This document shows positions 54,686 to 63,490 of a stretch of 64,000 nucleotides of DNA, piece by piece. The notes under the pieces are model-generated. The model made no database searches. It was not told the origin of the DNA and was given only the letters and a program-made list of their open reading frames with translations. Within the stretch, counting starts at the first letter, position 1; each line of letters opens with the position of its first letter. Location: assembly GCF_000418555.1 (NCBI RefSeq), contig NZ_ATKM01000005.1, forward strand, positions 62,001 to 126,000. The letters are read 5' to 3'. The DNA is from Pseudomonas sp. P818. GTDB taxonomy: Bacteria > Pseudomonadota > Gammaproteobacteria > Pseudomonadales > Pseudomonadaceae. The translations under genes and the position numbers were made by a program.

Positions 54686-55300
54686 TCAGGCTTCCAGATA
54701 ACGCTGTGCCAGGTGCTCAACGGTGCCGCGGGACGGCTGGTTCAGGTGCGGCGCGACCAGCATCATGATCTGGTACACCACCAGGCGTACTTCTCCCTCC
54801 TGATCGAGAATGCGCTGATAGTCGAGGGAGAACAGCAGAGTCAGGGTGATCTGCTCGACCAGTTGGCCGAGCGCCTGGGTGTCGCTGTTCAGTTGCCCGC
54901 CCGCCATCAGACGGGCGAGCAGGGCGGCGAGGGTGCGTTTCAGCGCATTCAGCCAGTGGCGAATGCCGCGCGCCAGTTTCGGCAGCCGTCCGGCCAGGTT
55001 GGACATGTCCTGGAACAGGAAGCGGTACTGCGACAGGCGTTCGACGATCAGATGCAGGAACAGCCAGTAATCCTCGACATCCAGTTCGGCCTCCGCTGGT
55101 GGATCGAGCAGCGGCGCCATCTCGGCCTGGAAGCGTTCGAACAGCTCCAGCACCAGCGGCTCCTTGCCGTGGAAGTGGTAGTAGAGATTACCCGGGCTGA
55201 TGTCCAGTTCGTTGGCGATCTCCAGAGTGGATACGTTGGGCTCGCCCTGCTCATTGAACAGCTGCAGGGCGGCTTGCAGAATGCGTTCGCGGGTTTTCAT
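54686..55300 (-). CDS. phaD: TetR-family regulator PhaD
   Basis: PhaD regulates the pha genes, activating phaC1 and phaI in P. putida when bound to a CoA intermediate. The 204-residue product starts MKTRERILQAALQLFNEQGE, with TetR helix-turn-helix NVSTLEIANELDISPGNLYY followed by HFHGKEPLVLELFERF. The C-terminal ligand domain is helical. It lies 70 bp after phaC2 in the phaC1-phaZ-phaC2-phaD order. A candidate dyad operator is upstream of phaC1 at 60170. Confidence 0.94.
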   Translation of the reverse strand: MKTRERILQAALQLFNEQGEPNVSTLEIANELDISPGNLYYHFHGKEPLVLELFERFQAEMAPLLDPPAEAELDVEDYWLFLHLIVERLSQYRFLFQDMSNLAGRLPKLARGIRHWLNALKRTLAALLARLMAGGQLNSDTQALGQLVEQITLTLLFSLDYQRILDQEGEVRLVVYQIMMLVAPHLNQPSRGTVEHLAQRYLEA

Positions 55301-55370
55301 CCTTGGCTTCTTGTTCGACTGAGCGCGAAGAGCTGACGATAACCGGCCGCTGCGCTGCCGGCCATTGCTT

Positions 55371-57053
55371 TCAACGGATATGCACGTAGGTGCCCGGTGC
55401 CGCCTCCATGGCCGGATGGTTCTGGTTGCCCAGCGCCATCAGAGTTTCCCGCTGCTCGCCGGAACGCGCCTGAATCCACTCCAGCCACTGGGGCCACCAG
55501 CTGCCCTGTTGATGCCGGGCGTCGTGGTACCAGGCGCGTGGGTCGGAGGTGAGCTTGGTGTTCTCGTAGTAGTTGGCCTTGGGGTTGCCCGGCGGGTTGA
55601 GAATGCTCTGGATATGGCCGCTGTTGGAGAGGATGAAACGGCGGTTGCCGCCAAGCAGCAGGGTCGAGCGATAGACCGCATCCCAGGGCGTGATGTGATC
55701 GTTGATGCCGGCCACGCTGAAGCTGTCGACGTTGACCTTGGCCAGGTCGACCGGTGTACCGCAGACCTCCAGCCCGCCGGCACGGCGCAGCGGGTTGTGC
55801 TTGAAGAAGTCGATCAGGTCGCCATGCAGGGCAGCGGGCAGGCGGGTGTTGTCGTTGTTCCAGTAGAGGATGTCGAACGCCGGTGGCTGCTTGCCGAGCA
55901 GGTAATTGTTGATCCAGTAGTTCCAGATCAGGTCGTTGGGGCGCATCCAGGCGAACACCCTGGCCATGTCGCGGCCATCGAGTACGCCTTGCTGGTAGGA
56001 GCGGCGCTTGGCCGACTCGAGGGTTTCCTCATCGGCGAAGAGCATCGCCGGGCTGTCGATCTGGCTGTCGAGCAGGCTGACCATGTAGGTGGCGCTGGAG
56101 ACTTTACGCAACTGCCGACGTGCCTGTAGATGGCCTTGCAGGGCGGCGATGGTGAGGCCGCCGGCGCAGGCGCCTAGCAGGTTGACGTCCTTGCTGCCGG
56201 TGATGGCGCGGCAGGCATCGACGGCTTCCTCGACCGCCTGCACATAGCTCGACAGGCCCCACTCGCGGTGGCGCGGATCCGGGTTGCGCCAGCTGATCAT
56301 GAAGGTCTGCAAGCCGTTTTTCAGCGCGTATTGGACGAAGCTCTTGTCGTTGGACAGATCGAATATGTAGTACTTGTTGATCTGCGGCGGCACGATCAGC
56401 AGCGGCCGCAGGTACTGCTTTTCGCTCATCGGCTTGTACTGGATCAGCTCCAGCAGCTCGTTGCGAAACACCACGGCGCCTGGCGTGCAGGCCAGATTAC
56501 GGCCGACCTCGAAGGCGTGCTTGCTGACCTGGCTGGGCAGGCCGTCGTTATGCAGCAGGTCGTCGAGCAGGTGGCGCAAACCCTTGAAGGCACTGCTGCC
56601 GCCGGTGTTGAACAGCTCCTTTACCGCCTGCGGATTGAGCGGGCTGTTGGACGGCGACAGCGCGTCGCTCATCAGCGAGGCGAGAAAGCGTGCGCGTGCG
56701 CGATCATCGGCCGACAGATCGCTATCGTCGATCCACGCCGCCAGCTGTTTCTGCCAGGCCAGATAGGCCTGCAGGCTGCGTCGATAGAAGGGATTGAGGT
56801 GCCAGGTCGGGTCGGCGAAACGCGCATCCTGCGGGTTGACCTTGTGCAGGGTATCGCCGAGCAGCACGCGGCCCAGCTGGCCGCCGAAGGCCAGCAGATG
56901 CCGGCCGCTGCGTACTGGGTTCTTCAGGCTCTGGGCGGCCAGCAGGCGCACGGTCGATAACAGATCGCGCCCGCGTACGCCTACTACTGCGTTTTGGGCA
57001 TTCATGAAGGTGGCAGGTGCCGGCAGTGAGGCCGGGTTCGACTTGTCTCGCAT
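55371..57053 (-). CDS. phaC2: Class II PHA synthase PhaC2
   Basis: PhaC2 polymerises medium-chain 3-hydroxyacyl-CoAs into PHA at the granule surface. The 560-residue product carries the lipase-like box with catalytic Cys (NLLGACAGGLTIAALQGH), catalytic Asp in AGINDHITPWDAV and catalytic His in LSNSGHIQSILNPPGNPKA. The start ATG at 57053 (MRDKSNPASLPAPATFMNAQ) gives the same length as PhaC2 of P. putida. It lies downstream of phaZ with 227 bp between, enough for a separate promoter. It is paralogous to PhaC1 at 58280, with similarity along the whole length. Confidence 0.97.
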   Translation of the reverse strand: MRDKSNPASLPAPATFMNAQNAVVGVRGRDLLSTVRLLAAQSLKNPVRSGRHLLAFGGQLGRVLLGDTLHKVNPQDARFADPTWHLNPFYRRSLQAYLAWQKQLAAWIDDSDLSADDRARARFLASLMSDALSPSNSPLNPQAVKELFNTGGSSAFKGLRHLLDDLLHNDGLPSQVSKHAFEVGRNLACTPGAVVFRNELLELIQYKPMSEKQYLRPLLIVPPQINKYYIFDLSNDKSFVQYALKNGLQTFMISWRNPDPRHREWGLSSYVQAVEEAVDACRAITGSKDVNLLGACAGGLTIAALQGHLQARRQLRKVSSATYMVSLLDSQIDSPAMLFADEETLESAKRRSYQQGVLDGRDMARVFAWMRPNDLIWNYWINNYLLGKQPPAFDILYWNNDNTRLPAALHGDLIDFFKHNPLRRAGGLEVCGTPVDLAKVNVDSFSVAGINDHITPWDAVYRSTLLLGGNRRFILSNSGHIQSILNPPGNPKANYYENTKLTSDPRAWYHDARHQQGSWWPQWLEWIQARSGEQRETLMALGNQNHPAMEAAPGTYVHIR

Positions 57054-57280
57054 GGTGTAACACTCCATCGTCAAACCGCCTGGCAGATCGTTGCAACGAC
57101 CTGCAAGAGACTTTCATGGCGCGGACTGCCTGACGCGCGCCTTTTACTTGTGCCGGGTGTGCAGCAAGCCCTGTACCAGGCGCACGGGAAGTGCATTGCA
57201 GAGCGCCTGTGGAAAATCGAAGGGGCCGTGATCGGCCCCTTTGTCGAGCATGCAGAACATTGCGCACCAAACCGGTGCCG

Positions 57281-58138
57281 TCAATGCTGGCGCACGGGGG
57301 TGGGCTGCGGGTGCATCACCGCACGGTGCCGCTCTTCCTCAAGGAACTTCATGATGATCGGCGCCACCGCTTCGGCGCGGGTCACCAGAAACAGGTGACC
57401 GTCGTCGATGATGTGCAGCTCCGAGTTGGGGATGCGCCAGGCCAGCAGGCGCATGTTGATCAACGGAATCAGCGGGTCGTCGTCGCCGGCCATGATCAGC
57501 GTGGGTTGGCGAATCTTGTGCAGCCAGTGGATGCTGGTCCAGCCGAGGCCGGCGAACAGTTGCCAGTAGTAGCCCATCTTGCCGCCCGAGCGCACCTTGC
57601 TGGCATGCGCCATGGCCAGTTTCGGGTCGCGACGGAAGGCGCCACCGTAGATGTCCGGGGCGATGCGCACGCCATAGGAGGGCTGCACGTAGCGCCGCGG
57701 ACTGGCCATGCGCCAGAGCACCTTGGGCTTGCCCGGCACCATCACCGCTCCGGCCGAGGTGGCGGCAAGGATCAGCTTCTTGCAGCGCTCGGGGTAGTCA
57801 TGGGCGAATTGCTGCGCCAGGGCGCCGCCCCAGGAAACGCCGATGGCGTTGACCTGACCGTAGTCGAGGTAATCGAGCATGCGCGCTGCCAGCTTGGCCA
57901 GACCCGGGAAGCGGTAGGGCGTGGCCGGGGTCGATGAGCCACCGACGCCGGGGACGTCGAAAGCGATGATTTCCAGCTCCGGATCCAGGGCGGCGACGAA
58001 GGGCATCACCAGTTCCAGGTTGGCACCGATGCCGTTGAAGATCAGCAGCGGCACCAGTTGGCTGTTGCCCGGCCGCACCGCGGTGCGGATGGTCTGCCCA
58101 TCGAGATCGATGGTGCGGAATACGAATGGTTGCGGCAT
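57281..58138 (-). CDS. phaZ: Intracellular medium-chain PHA depolymerase PhaZ
   Basis: PhaZ releases hydroxyacids from stored PHA at the granule. The 285-residue alpha/beta-hydrolase has the nucleophile elbow GVSWGGALAQQFAHDYPERC, the acid in MAGDDDPLIP and the His in IDDGHLFLVTRAEAV. The N terminus MPQPFVFRTIDLDGQTIRTA matches the class. It sits between the two synthases, the standard class II arrangement, 141 bp after phaC1. Confidence 0.97.
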   Translation of the reverse strand: MPQPFVFRTIDLDGQTIRTAVRPGNSQLVPLLIFNGIGANLELVMPFVAALDPELEIIAFDVPGVGGSSTPATPYRFPGLAKLAARMLDYLDYGQVNAIGVSWGGALAQQFAHDYPERCKKLILAATSAGAVMVPGKPKVLWRMASPRRYVQPSYGVRIAPDIYGGAFRRDPKLAMAHASKVRSGGKMGYYWQLFAGLGWTSIHWLHKIRQPTLIMAGDDDPLIPLINMRLLAWRIPNSELHIIDDGHLFLVTRAEAVAPIIMKFLEEERHRAVMHPQPTPVRQH

Positions 58139-58279
58139 GGGCGCAGCCCCTGTGGAGTTGAGCGCTGGCGACGGCCGTCCGGGCCGCCTCCAGAGTTACC
58201 AGGGATTACCTGGTTGCACGCCGGTCAGACCGTCGTGGCGTGCGGCACTTCCCGGTGCCGCTGCGGTTGAAGCCGACTA

Positions 58280-59959
58280 TCAGCGTTCGTGTACATAGGT
58301 GCCCGGGGCGGCTTCGCCGGCCGGGAATTTCTTGTTGCCCAGGGCGCGTGGAGCATTCTTGGTTTCGCCCGAACGCTCGGCCAGCCAGCTTTGCCAATGC
58401 AGCCACCAGGAGTCGGCATGCTTGGTCGAGCTTTCCTGCCAGGCCTTCGGGTCCAGCGGCATCTCGCTATTGGTCATGTAGCGTGCCTTGGGGTTGCCTG
58501 GCGGGTTGAGAATGCTTTGGATATGTCCGCTGTTGGACAGTACGAATTCGCACTTGCCGCCGAACAGATGAGCCGATTTGTAGCAGGAATCCCATGGCGT
58601 GATGTGGTCGGTGGTGCCGGCGACGACGAAGAAATCGCAGGTCACCTGTTTGAGGTCGATCGGTGTACCGCACACTTCCAGCGCGCCCGGGCGGGTCAGC
58701 GGGTTGGTCTGGAACATTTCGATGAACTCGCCGTGCAGCGCGGCGGGCAGGCGTGTGGTGTCGTTGTTCCAGTAGAGGATGTCGAACACCGGCGGCTCGT
58801 TGCCCAGCAGGTAGTTGTTGACCCAGTAGTTCCAGATCAGGTCATTGGGGCGCATCCAGGCGAACACCTTGGCCATGTCGCTGCCTTCCAGCACGCCGGC
58901 CTGGTAGGAGCGGCGCTTGGCGGCTTCCAGAGTCTTCTCGTCGGCGAACAGTGCTACCTGAGTGTCGAGCTGGGTGTCGAGCACGCTGACCAGCAGGGTC
59001 AGGGCATTGACCTTCGGCTGGCCGAGCGCGGCGTAGTGGCCGAGCAGCGATGCGGTGGTCAGGCCGCCGGAGCAGGCGCCGAGCATGTTGATGTCCTTGC
59101 TGCCGGTGATGGCGCAGATGACGTCGATGGCTTCCTTGAGCGCCTCGATGTAGGTGGACAGGCCCCACTCGCGCTGCGCCTTGGTCGGGTTGCGCCAGCT
59201 GACCACGAAGGTCTGCACCTGGCTGCGCAGGAGGAAGCGCGCCAGGCTCTTGTCCGGCGACAGGTCGAAGACGTAGAACTTGTTGATCTGCGGCGGCACC
59301 ACCAGCAGTGGACGCTCGTGCACGCTTTCGGTGATCGGCTTGTACTGGATCAGCTCCAGCACGTCGTTGCGGAACACCACGGCGCCCTCGGTGGTGGCCA
59401 GATTCTTGCCAACCTCGAAGGCCTCCATGTTCACCTGGCTGGGCATGCCACCGTTGTGCACCATGTCCTTGGCCAGGTGCGAGAGACCATCGAGCAGGCT
59501 CTTGCCGCCGGTTTCGAAGAAGCGCTTGACCGCCGCCGGATTGGCCATGCTGTTGGAAGGCGCCATGGCTTCGGTCATCAGGTTGATCACGAAATGGCCG
59601 CGGCTGGCGTCCTGATCGGACAGCGAGCTGTGCTCGATCCAGTCGTGCAATTCCTTGCGCCAGGCCAGGTAGGTCTGCAGGTAGCGGCGATATAGCGGGT
59701 TCTGGCTCCAGGCTGGGTCGGCGAAGCGGCGGTCGCCGTCTTCGGGTTTGAGCGCGGACTGGCCGAGCATGACGTTCTTCAGTTCCAGGCCGAAATGGGC
59801 GACGTGCTTGGCGCTGTGGAAGGGCTGTTTGAGTGCCTGGGCGAGCACCATGCGGGCAGAGGTCAAAAGATCCTTGCCGCGGATACCGATCACCGGGTTG
59901 AGTCCCAGGGTGTTTTCCGAGGCCTGGCGTTTCAGGTCTTCGTTATTCTTGTCACTCAT
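58280..59959 (-). CDS. phaC1: Class II PHA synthase PhaC1
   Basis: PhaC1 is the main medium-chain PHA synthase. The 559-residue product has catalytic Cys in MLGACSGGLTTASLLGH, Asp in AGTTDHITPWDSC and His in LSNSGHIQSILNPPGNPKAR. The start MSDKNNEDLKRQASENTLGL is typical. The 289 bp upstream contain a sigma-54-like element (60085-60100) and a dyad (60170-60187), so this is probably the main promoter of phaC1-phaZ-phaC2-phaD. It is the first pha gene after the DUF971 gene. Confidence 0.97.
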   Translation of the reverse strand: MSDKNNEDLKRQASENTLGLNPVIGIRGKDLLTSARMVLAQALKQPFHSAKHVAHFGLELKNVMLGQSALKPEDGDRRFADPAWSQNPLYRRYLQTYLAWRKELHDWIEHSSLSDQDASRGHFVINLMTEAMAPSNSMANPAAVKRFFETGGKSLLDGLSHLAKDMVHNGGMPSQVNMEAFEVGKNLATTEGAVVFRNDVLELIQYKPITESVHERPLLVVPPQINKFYVFDLSPDKSLARFLLRSQVQTFVVSWRNPTKAQREWGLSTYIEALKEAIDVICAITGSKDINMLGACSGGLTTASLLGHYAALGQPKVNALTLLVSVLDTQLDTQVALFADEKTLEAAKRRSYQAGVLEGSDMAKVFAWMRPNDLIWNYWVNNYLLGNEPPVFDILYWNNDTTRLPAALHGEFIEMFQTNPLTRPGALEVCGTPIDLKQVTCDFFVVAGTTDHITPWDSCYKSAHLFGGKCEFVLSNSGHIQSILNPPGNPKARYMTNSEMPLDPKAWQESSTKHADSWWLHWQSWLAERSGETKNAPRALGNKKFPAGEAAPGTYVHER

Positions 59960-60084
59960 CTACGACGCTCCAATGTCCTGAGTCGCGCACCGGCCGTGCT
60001 CGCGGCGAAACAAGGGCCAGGTACTGCTCGGGTTGCCGGGGGCGGATCGAGTCCGCGTCATGCATTGCATCTGGCTGGGCCAAA

Positions 60085-60100
60085 TGCAGGGAACCTGCCA
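60085..60100 (-). promoter_or_regulatory. Candidate sigma-54 promoter of phaC1
   Basis: On the minus strand, TGGCAGGTTCCCTGCA has GG and GC exactly 10 bp apart and close agreement with TGGCAC-N5-TTGCA. It is about 125 bp upstream of the phaC1 ATG. RpoN involvement in PHA formation is known in some pseudomonads; use of this site is inferred. Confidence 0.5.
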
Positions 60101-60169
60101 GTTCCTTGGTTACCCGAGTTTTTGCCGTTAGGCAAGCTGATCGATAGGGCAGGAGTATGCCGCGATAGT

Positions 60170-60187
60170 TTAGAAAAATCGTTCTAA
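60170..60187. promoter_or_regulatory. Dyad upstream of phaC1, candidate PhaD operator
   Basis: TTAGAAAAATCGTTCTAA has perfect 6-bp arms TTAGAA/TTCTAA with a 6-bp spacer; the symmetry extends outward to TAGT and ACTA with one mismatch or bulge. It sits about 210 bp before phaC1 in an AT-rich patch. PhaD binding is a guess from its TetR-type symmetry and location. Confidence 0.4.
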
Positions 60188-60248
60188 CTACCGGGTAATG
60201 GGCGGGGAAATGCGGGCGGGCGCTCTGCGACAAGGCTTGCGCCTCGAG

Positions 60249-60620
60249 TCAGAGCATCAGGCGCACGACGGACTCGTTGGGGTCGCGGGACTTGCCGGCA
60301 GCGCTGAGTTGCGCCAGGTAGTCGGCCCACAGCTCGTCCTGCCGGGTGGCCAGTTCGTGCAGATACTCCCAGGTGAACAGGCCGCTGTCATGGCCGTCAT
60401 CGAAGCACAGTTTCAGTGCATAGTTGCCGGCGGGTTCGATGCGTTCGAGGCCGACGTTGAGCTTGCCGGTCTGTAGAATCGGTTGGCCATGCCCTTGCAC
60501 TTCCGCCGAGGGGGAATGCACGCGCAGGAACTCGGCGCTGAGCGAGTAACTCTGCTCGCCGTAGCGCAGCTCCAGAGTCTTCGAGGCCTTGTGCAGTTTG
60601 ATCGCGCTGGGGATGGGCAT
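60249..60620 (-). CDS. DUF971 (gamma-butyrobetaine hydroxylase-like N-terminal domain) protein
   Basis: A 123-residue single-domain protein. It resembles the small N-terminal zinc-binding-type domain of gamma-butyrobetaine hydroxylase: AIKLHKASKTLELRYGEQSY, LRVHSPSAEV, then YALKLCFDDGHDSGLFTWEY. The pattern FDDGHDSGLFTWEYL is the DUF971 signature. It commonly lies next to hslVU and pha genes in Pseudomonas. In other bacteria such proteins have been tied to iron-sulfur cluster handling, but no function is proven here. It is separated from hslU by the heptamer array. Confidence 0.88.
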   Translation of the reverse strand: MPIPSAIKLHKASKTLELRYGEQSYSLSAEFLRVHSPSAEVQGHGQPILQTGKLNVGLERIEPAGNYALKLCFDDGHDSGLFTWEYLHELATRQDELWADYLAQLSAAGKSRDPNESVVRLML

Positions 60621-60632
60621 GGGAGAATTTCC

Positions 60633-60681
60633 GGCTACAGGCTACAGGCTACAGGCTACAGGCTACAGGCTACAGGCTACA
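60633..60681. repeat. Seven tandem copies of GGCTACA, overlapping the hslU stop codon
   Basis: Seven perfect head-to-tail copies of the heptamer GGCTACA fill 49 bp. The hslU stop codon (minus strand TAG, 60677-60679) lies inside the last copy, and the array runs towards the DUF971 start at 60620. The motif also appears once near 53095 and resembles the GTAGCC end of family A REPs. Confidence 0.95.
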
Positions 60682-62005
60682 ACAGGTCTTCGTCCTGCGC
60701 CAGTTCGCCGAGGTGGCCGTTGACGTAGGCCGCATCGATGCGAATCGCTTCGCCGTTCTGCTGGCCAGCCAGATCGGAGGCCGTGAAGGAAACCTCTTCA
60801 AGCAGGCGTTCGAGCAGGGTGTGCAGGCGACGGGCGCCGATGTTCTCGGTCTTCTCGTTGACCTGCCAGGCGATCTCCGCCAGGCGCTTGATGCCATCGT
60901 CGGCGAATTCGATATTCAGTCCTTCGGTCTTCAGCAGCGCGCTGTACTGCTCGGTGAGCGAAGCGTGCGGCTCGCTGAGGATGCGTTCGAAATCCTGCGG
61001 GCTCAGGGCCTTGAGCTCGACGCGAATCGGCAGGCGGCCCTGCAGCTCAGGCACCAGGTCGCTCGGTTTGCTCAGGTGGAAGGCGCCCGAAGCGATGAAC
61101 AGGATATGGTCGGTCTTGACCATGCCCAGCTTGGTGTTGACCGTGCAGCCTTCGATCAGCGGCAGCAGGTCGCGCTGCACGCCCTCACGCGAGACGTCGG
61201 CGCCGCCAGCGTTGGCACGCTTGGCCACCTTGTCGATCTCGTCGATGAAGACGATGCCGTGCTGCTCGACAGCCTCCAGCGCGCGGGCCTTGAGTTCTTC
61301 CTCGTTGACCAGGCGCGCAGCCTCCTCGTCGCGTACCAGTTTCATGGCATCGGCGACCTTGAGCTTGCGGCTCTTCTTCTTGCCCTTGCCCATGCTGGAG
61401 AACAGGTTCTGCAGCTGGTTGGTCATCTCCTCCATGCCCGGCGGGGTCATGATCTCCACACCCATGGGGGTGTCGGCTACTTCGATGTCGATTTCCTTGT
61501 CGTTCAACTGACCTTCGCGCAGGCGCTTGCGGAACAGCTGACGGGTATTGGAATCCTCGCTGCGCGCCGGCTCGTCGCCGAAGCCCTGGCGCGCGGGCGG
61601 CAGCAGGGCGTCGAGGATGCGTTCCTCGGCGGCGTCCTCGGCGCGGTGGCGGACCTTGGTCATCTCCTGTTCGCGCAGCATCTTCACCGCGGCATCGGCC
61701 AGGTCACGGATGATCGACTCGACGTCACGGCCAACGTAGCCGACTTCGGTGAACTTGGTGGCTTCGACTTTCAGGAAGGGCGCATTGGCCAGCTTGGCCA
61801 GGCGGCGAGCGATCTCGGTCTTGCCGACGCCGGTCGGGCCGATCATCAGGATGTTCTTCGGCGTTACTTCCTGGCGCAGCTCGGCCGGCAGCTGCATGCG
61901 CCGCCAGCGGTTGCGCAGGGCGATGGCGACGGCGCGCTTGGCGTCGTCCTGGCCGATGATGTGGCGGTTGAGTTCGTGGACGATCTCGCGGGGCGTCATG
62001 GACAT
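60677..62005 (-). CDS. hslU: ATP-dependent protease ATPase subunit HslU
   Basis: HslU is the AAA+ unfoldase that feeds proteins to the HslV peptidase. The 442-residue product has Walker [19 protein letters not shown], Walker [16 protein letters not shown], sensor segment [20 protein letters not shown] and the C-terminal tail ending [10 protein letters not shown], which docks into HslV. The ATG at 62005 ([20 protein letters not shown]) is used, with a second ATG two codons later. It lies 40 bp after hslV. Its stop codon is part of a heptamer repeat array. Confidence 0.97.
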   Translation of the reverse strand: MSMTPREIVHELNRHIIGQDDAKRAVAIALRNRWRRMQLPAELRQEVTPKNILMIGPTGVGKTEIARRLAKLANAPFLKVEATKFTEVGYVGRDVESIIRDLADAAVKMLREQEMTKVRHRAEDAAEERILDALLPPARQGFGDEPARSEDSNTRQLFRKRLREGQLNDKEIDIEVADTPMGVEIMTPPGMEEMTNQLQNLFSSMGKGKKKSRKLKVADAMKLVRDEEAARLVNEEELKARALEAVEQHGIVFIDEIDKVAKRANAGGADVSREGVQRDLLPLIEGCTVNTKLGMVKTDHILFIASGAFHLSKPSDLVPELQGRLPIRVELKALSPQDFERILSEPHASLTEQYSALLKTEGLNIEFADDGIKRLAEIAWQVNEKTENIGARRLHTLLERLLEEVSFTASDLAGQQNGEAIRIDAAYVNGHLGELAQDEDLL

Positions 62006-62045
62006 GGAATCTGGCTCGCTATCGAATCGGTATGCAGAACGGACG

Positions 62046-62576
62046 TCACTCGGGGGCGTCCAGTTCCTCAATGGTCTGGTGATGATTGGTGAAGACGCAG
62101 ATATCGCCGGCAATACCGAGCGCGGTCTCGGCCACTTCACGGGCGGACAGGTCGGTCTTCATCAGCAGTGCGCGTGCGGCCGCCTGGGCGAAGTTGCCGC
62201 CGGAGCCCATGGCGATCAGGCCTTCTTCGGGTTCGACGACGTCGCCGTTGCCCGTGATGATCAAGGATGCGTCCTTGTTGGCCACCGCCAGCATGGCTTC
62301 CAGGCGGCTCAGGCTTCGATCTGTGCGCCAGTCCTTGGCCAGCTCGACGGCGGCGCGGACCAGATGGCCCTGATGTTTCTCAAGCTGCCCTTCGAAGCGC
62401 TCGAACAAGGTGAAGGCGTCGGCGGTGGCGCCAGCGAAGCCGGCCAACACCTGGCCGTGGTAGAGGCGGCGCACCTTCTTGGCGTTGCCCTTCATGACGG
62501 TGTTGCCGAGGGATACCTGGCCGTCGCCTGCCATCACGACCTTGCCGTGGCGGCGCACTGAAACGATGGTGGTCAA
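62046..62576 (-). CDS. hslV: ATP-dependent protease subunit HslV (TTG start)
   Basis: HslV is the threonine protease of the HslVU complex. The protein is 176 residues and must begin with Met-Thr, so that removal of Met exposes the catalytic N-terminal Thr ([20 protein letters not shown]). The only start that gives this is the TTG at 62576, with GGAG nine bases upstream. The longer frame from 62666 would bury the Thr. Further family marks are [20 protein letters not shown] and [16 protein letters not shown] good heat-shock promoter lies 47-75 bp before the start. Confidence 0.96.
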   Translation of the reverse strand: MTTIVSVRRHGKVVMAGDGQVSLGNTVMKGNAKKVRRLYHGQVLAGFAGATADAFTLFERFEGQLEKHQGHLVRAAVELAKDWRTDRSLSRLEAMLAVANKDASLIITGNGDVVEPEEGLIAMGSGGNFAQAAARALLMKTDLSAREVAETALGIAGDICVFTNHHQTIEELDAPE

Positions 62577-62622
62577 GGGTGAATCTCCACGCTGCGGGGC
62601 GAACTTGCCCGGATGGAAACTC

Positions 62623-62651
62623 AGATGGGGTGCCCGCCCCAGCTTTTCAAC
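62623..62651 (-). promoter_or_regulatory. Sigma-32 (heat-shock) promoter of hslVU
   Basis: On the minus strand GTTGAAA, 15 bp, CCCATCT. The consensus is CTTGAAA-N11-16-CCCATNT, so only one base differs. The site is 47-75 bp before the hslV start codon. Heat-shock control of hslVU is established in E. coli. Confidence 0.75.
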
Positions 62652-62663
62652 CGGCGGCGGGCT

Positions 62664-62810
62664 CAACAGGCTGTTGAAAAAACTACCTGCGTTGTCTGGC
62701 CGTCGTTAAAAACAGCCTCAAAATGCTCATTTACAACGCGTAAACTGCGCTTTTTCGGCTGTTTTTGCCTCGGCCAGCCTGCCTCGCCTACGTTTTTCAA
62801 CGGCCTGTTG
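62664..62810. repeat. 147-bp palindromic element with terminal inverted repeats
   Basis: Ends CAACAGGCTGTTGAAAAA and TTTTTCAACGGCCTGTTG are inverted copies with one mismatch. Inside, CTGGCCGTCG...AAAAACAGCC is mirrored by GGCTGTTTTTGCCTCGGCCAG. The central part is AT-richer than neighbouring genes. It looks like a non-coding palindromic repeat or MITE of a kind common in Pseudomonas intergenic DNA. It abuts the SPOR gene stop (62816). No clear target-site duplication. Confidence 0.7.
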
Positions 62811-62815
62811 GGCGA

Positions 62816-63490
62816 TCAGCGGACCTGACGCTGCTGTAACAGCAGGTTGCTGTAGCCGTTGCCGGCCAGGGTCTTCTGCGCTGCCGCCAGTTGCTCGCGA
62901 CTGGCGAAGGGGCCGACCAGCACGCGGTGCCAGGTCTCGTCGCGTACCTTGCCGGTTTCCACGCGCACGTTCTGCCCTAGCAGAATGATCTGCGCGCGCA
63001 CGGCATCGGCATCGTCGCGTTTGCGGAACGAGCCGGCCTGGAGGAAGAACTGCGTGGTCACCGGCGCGCTGGCCAGCACGGGCGGCGGAGGCGGTGGCAC
63101 CTGGCCGTTGAGCGCGGCTTCGGCGCGAGCGGTGTCGATCTTTGCGGCTTCTTCCGGGGTGACCGGCTTCTGCTCCGGTGCCGGTGGCGGCGTTTCCTCC
63201 AGCGCTTGCGGCAGGATCACTTCCGACTCCGGCAGCAGGGTGTAGAAGTCGTATTTGGGCCTGGCCGGCTCGGGCTGCGTCGGCTTCGGCTCGGGCTTGG
63301 TGCTGCGCACCTGCTCGCCCTTGTCGCGCTTGATTTCGTCACGGCCCGGTTCGAGACTGAACAGGAACATGAAGAAACCACCGACCACCAGGCCGCAGGC
63401 CAGCCAGATCCAGCCCGGTACGGGTTTCTTCGCCGGGGCCTGATAGCGACTGGCGCCGCGTTTCGGCGCCGGCTTCTTGCGCGCTGCCAT
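62816..63490 (-). CDS. SPOR-domain protein (FtsN-like)
   Basis: A 224-residue bitopic inner-membrane protein. A basic cytoplasmic start (MAARKKPAPKRGASRYQ) leads to one membrane helix (GWIWLACGLVVGGFFMFLF). A long Pro/Glu-rich periplasmic linker follows, then a C-terminal SPOR domain (FFLQAGSFRKRDDADAVRAQ, WHRVLVGPFASREQLAAAQK). SPOR domains bind denuded peptidoglycan at the division septum, and FtsN has this layout, but the gene is short and its exact role is uncertain. It starts at 63490, one base before the argS stop, so it is co-transcribed with argS. Confidence 0.9.
   Translation of the reverse strand: MAARKKPAPKRGASRYQAPAKKPVPGWIWLACGLVVGGFFMFLFSLEPGRDEIKRDKGEQVRSTKPEPKPTQPEPARPKYDFYTLLPESEVILPQALEETPPPAPEQKPVTPEEAAKIDTARAEAALNGQVPPPPPPVLASAPVTTQFFLQAGSFRKRDDADAVRAQIILLGQNVRVETGKVRDETWHRVLVGPFASREQLAAAQKTLAGNGYSNLLLQQRQVR

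Noticed and set aside
60633..60681. Heptamer array considered as a CRISPR-like array
   Set aside because: The units are 7 bp with no spacers, and no cas genes are present.
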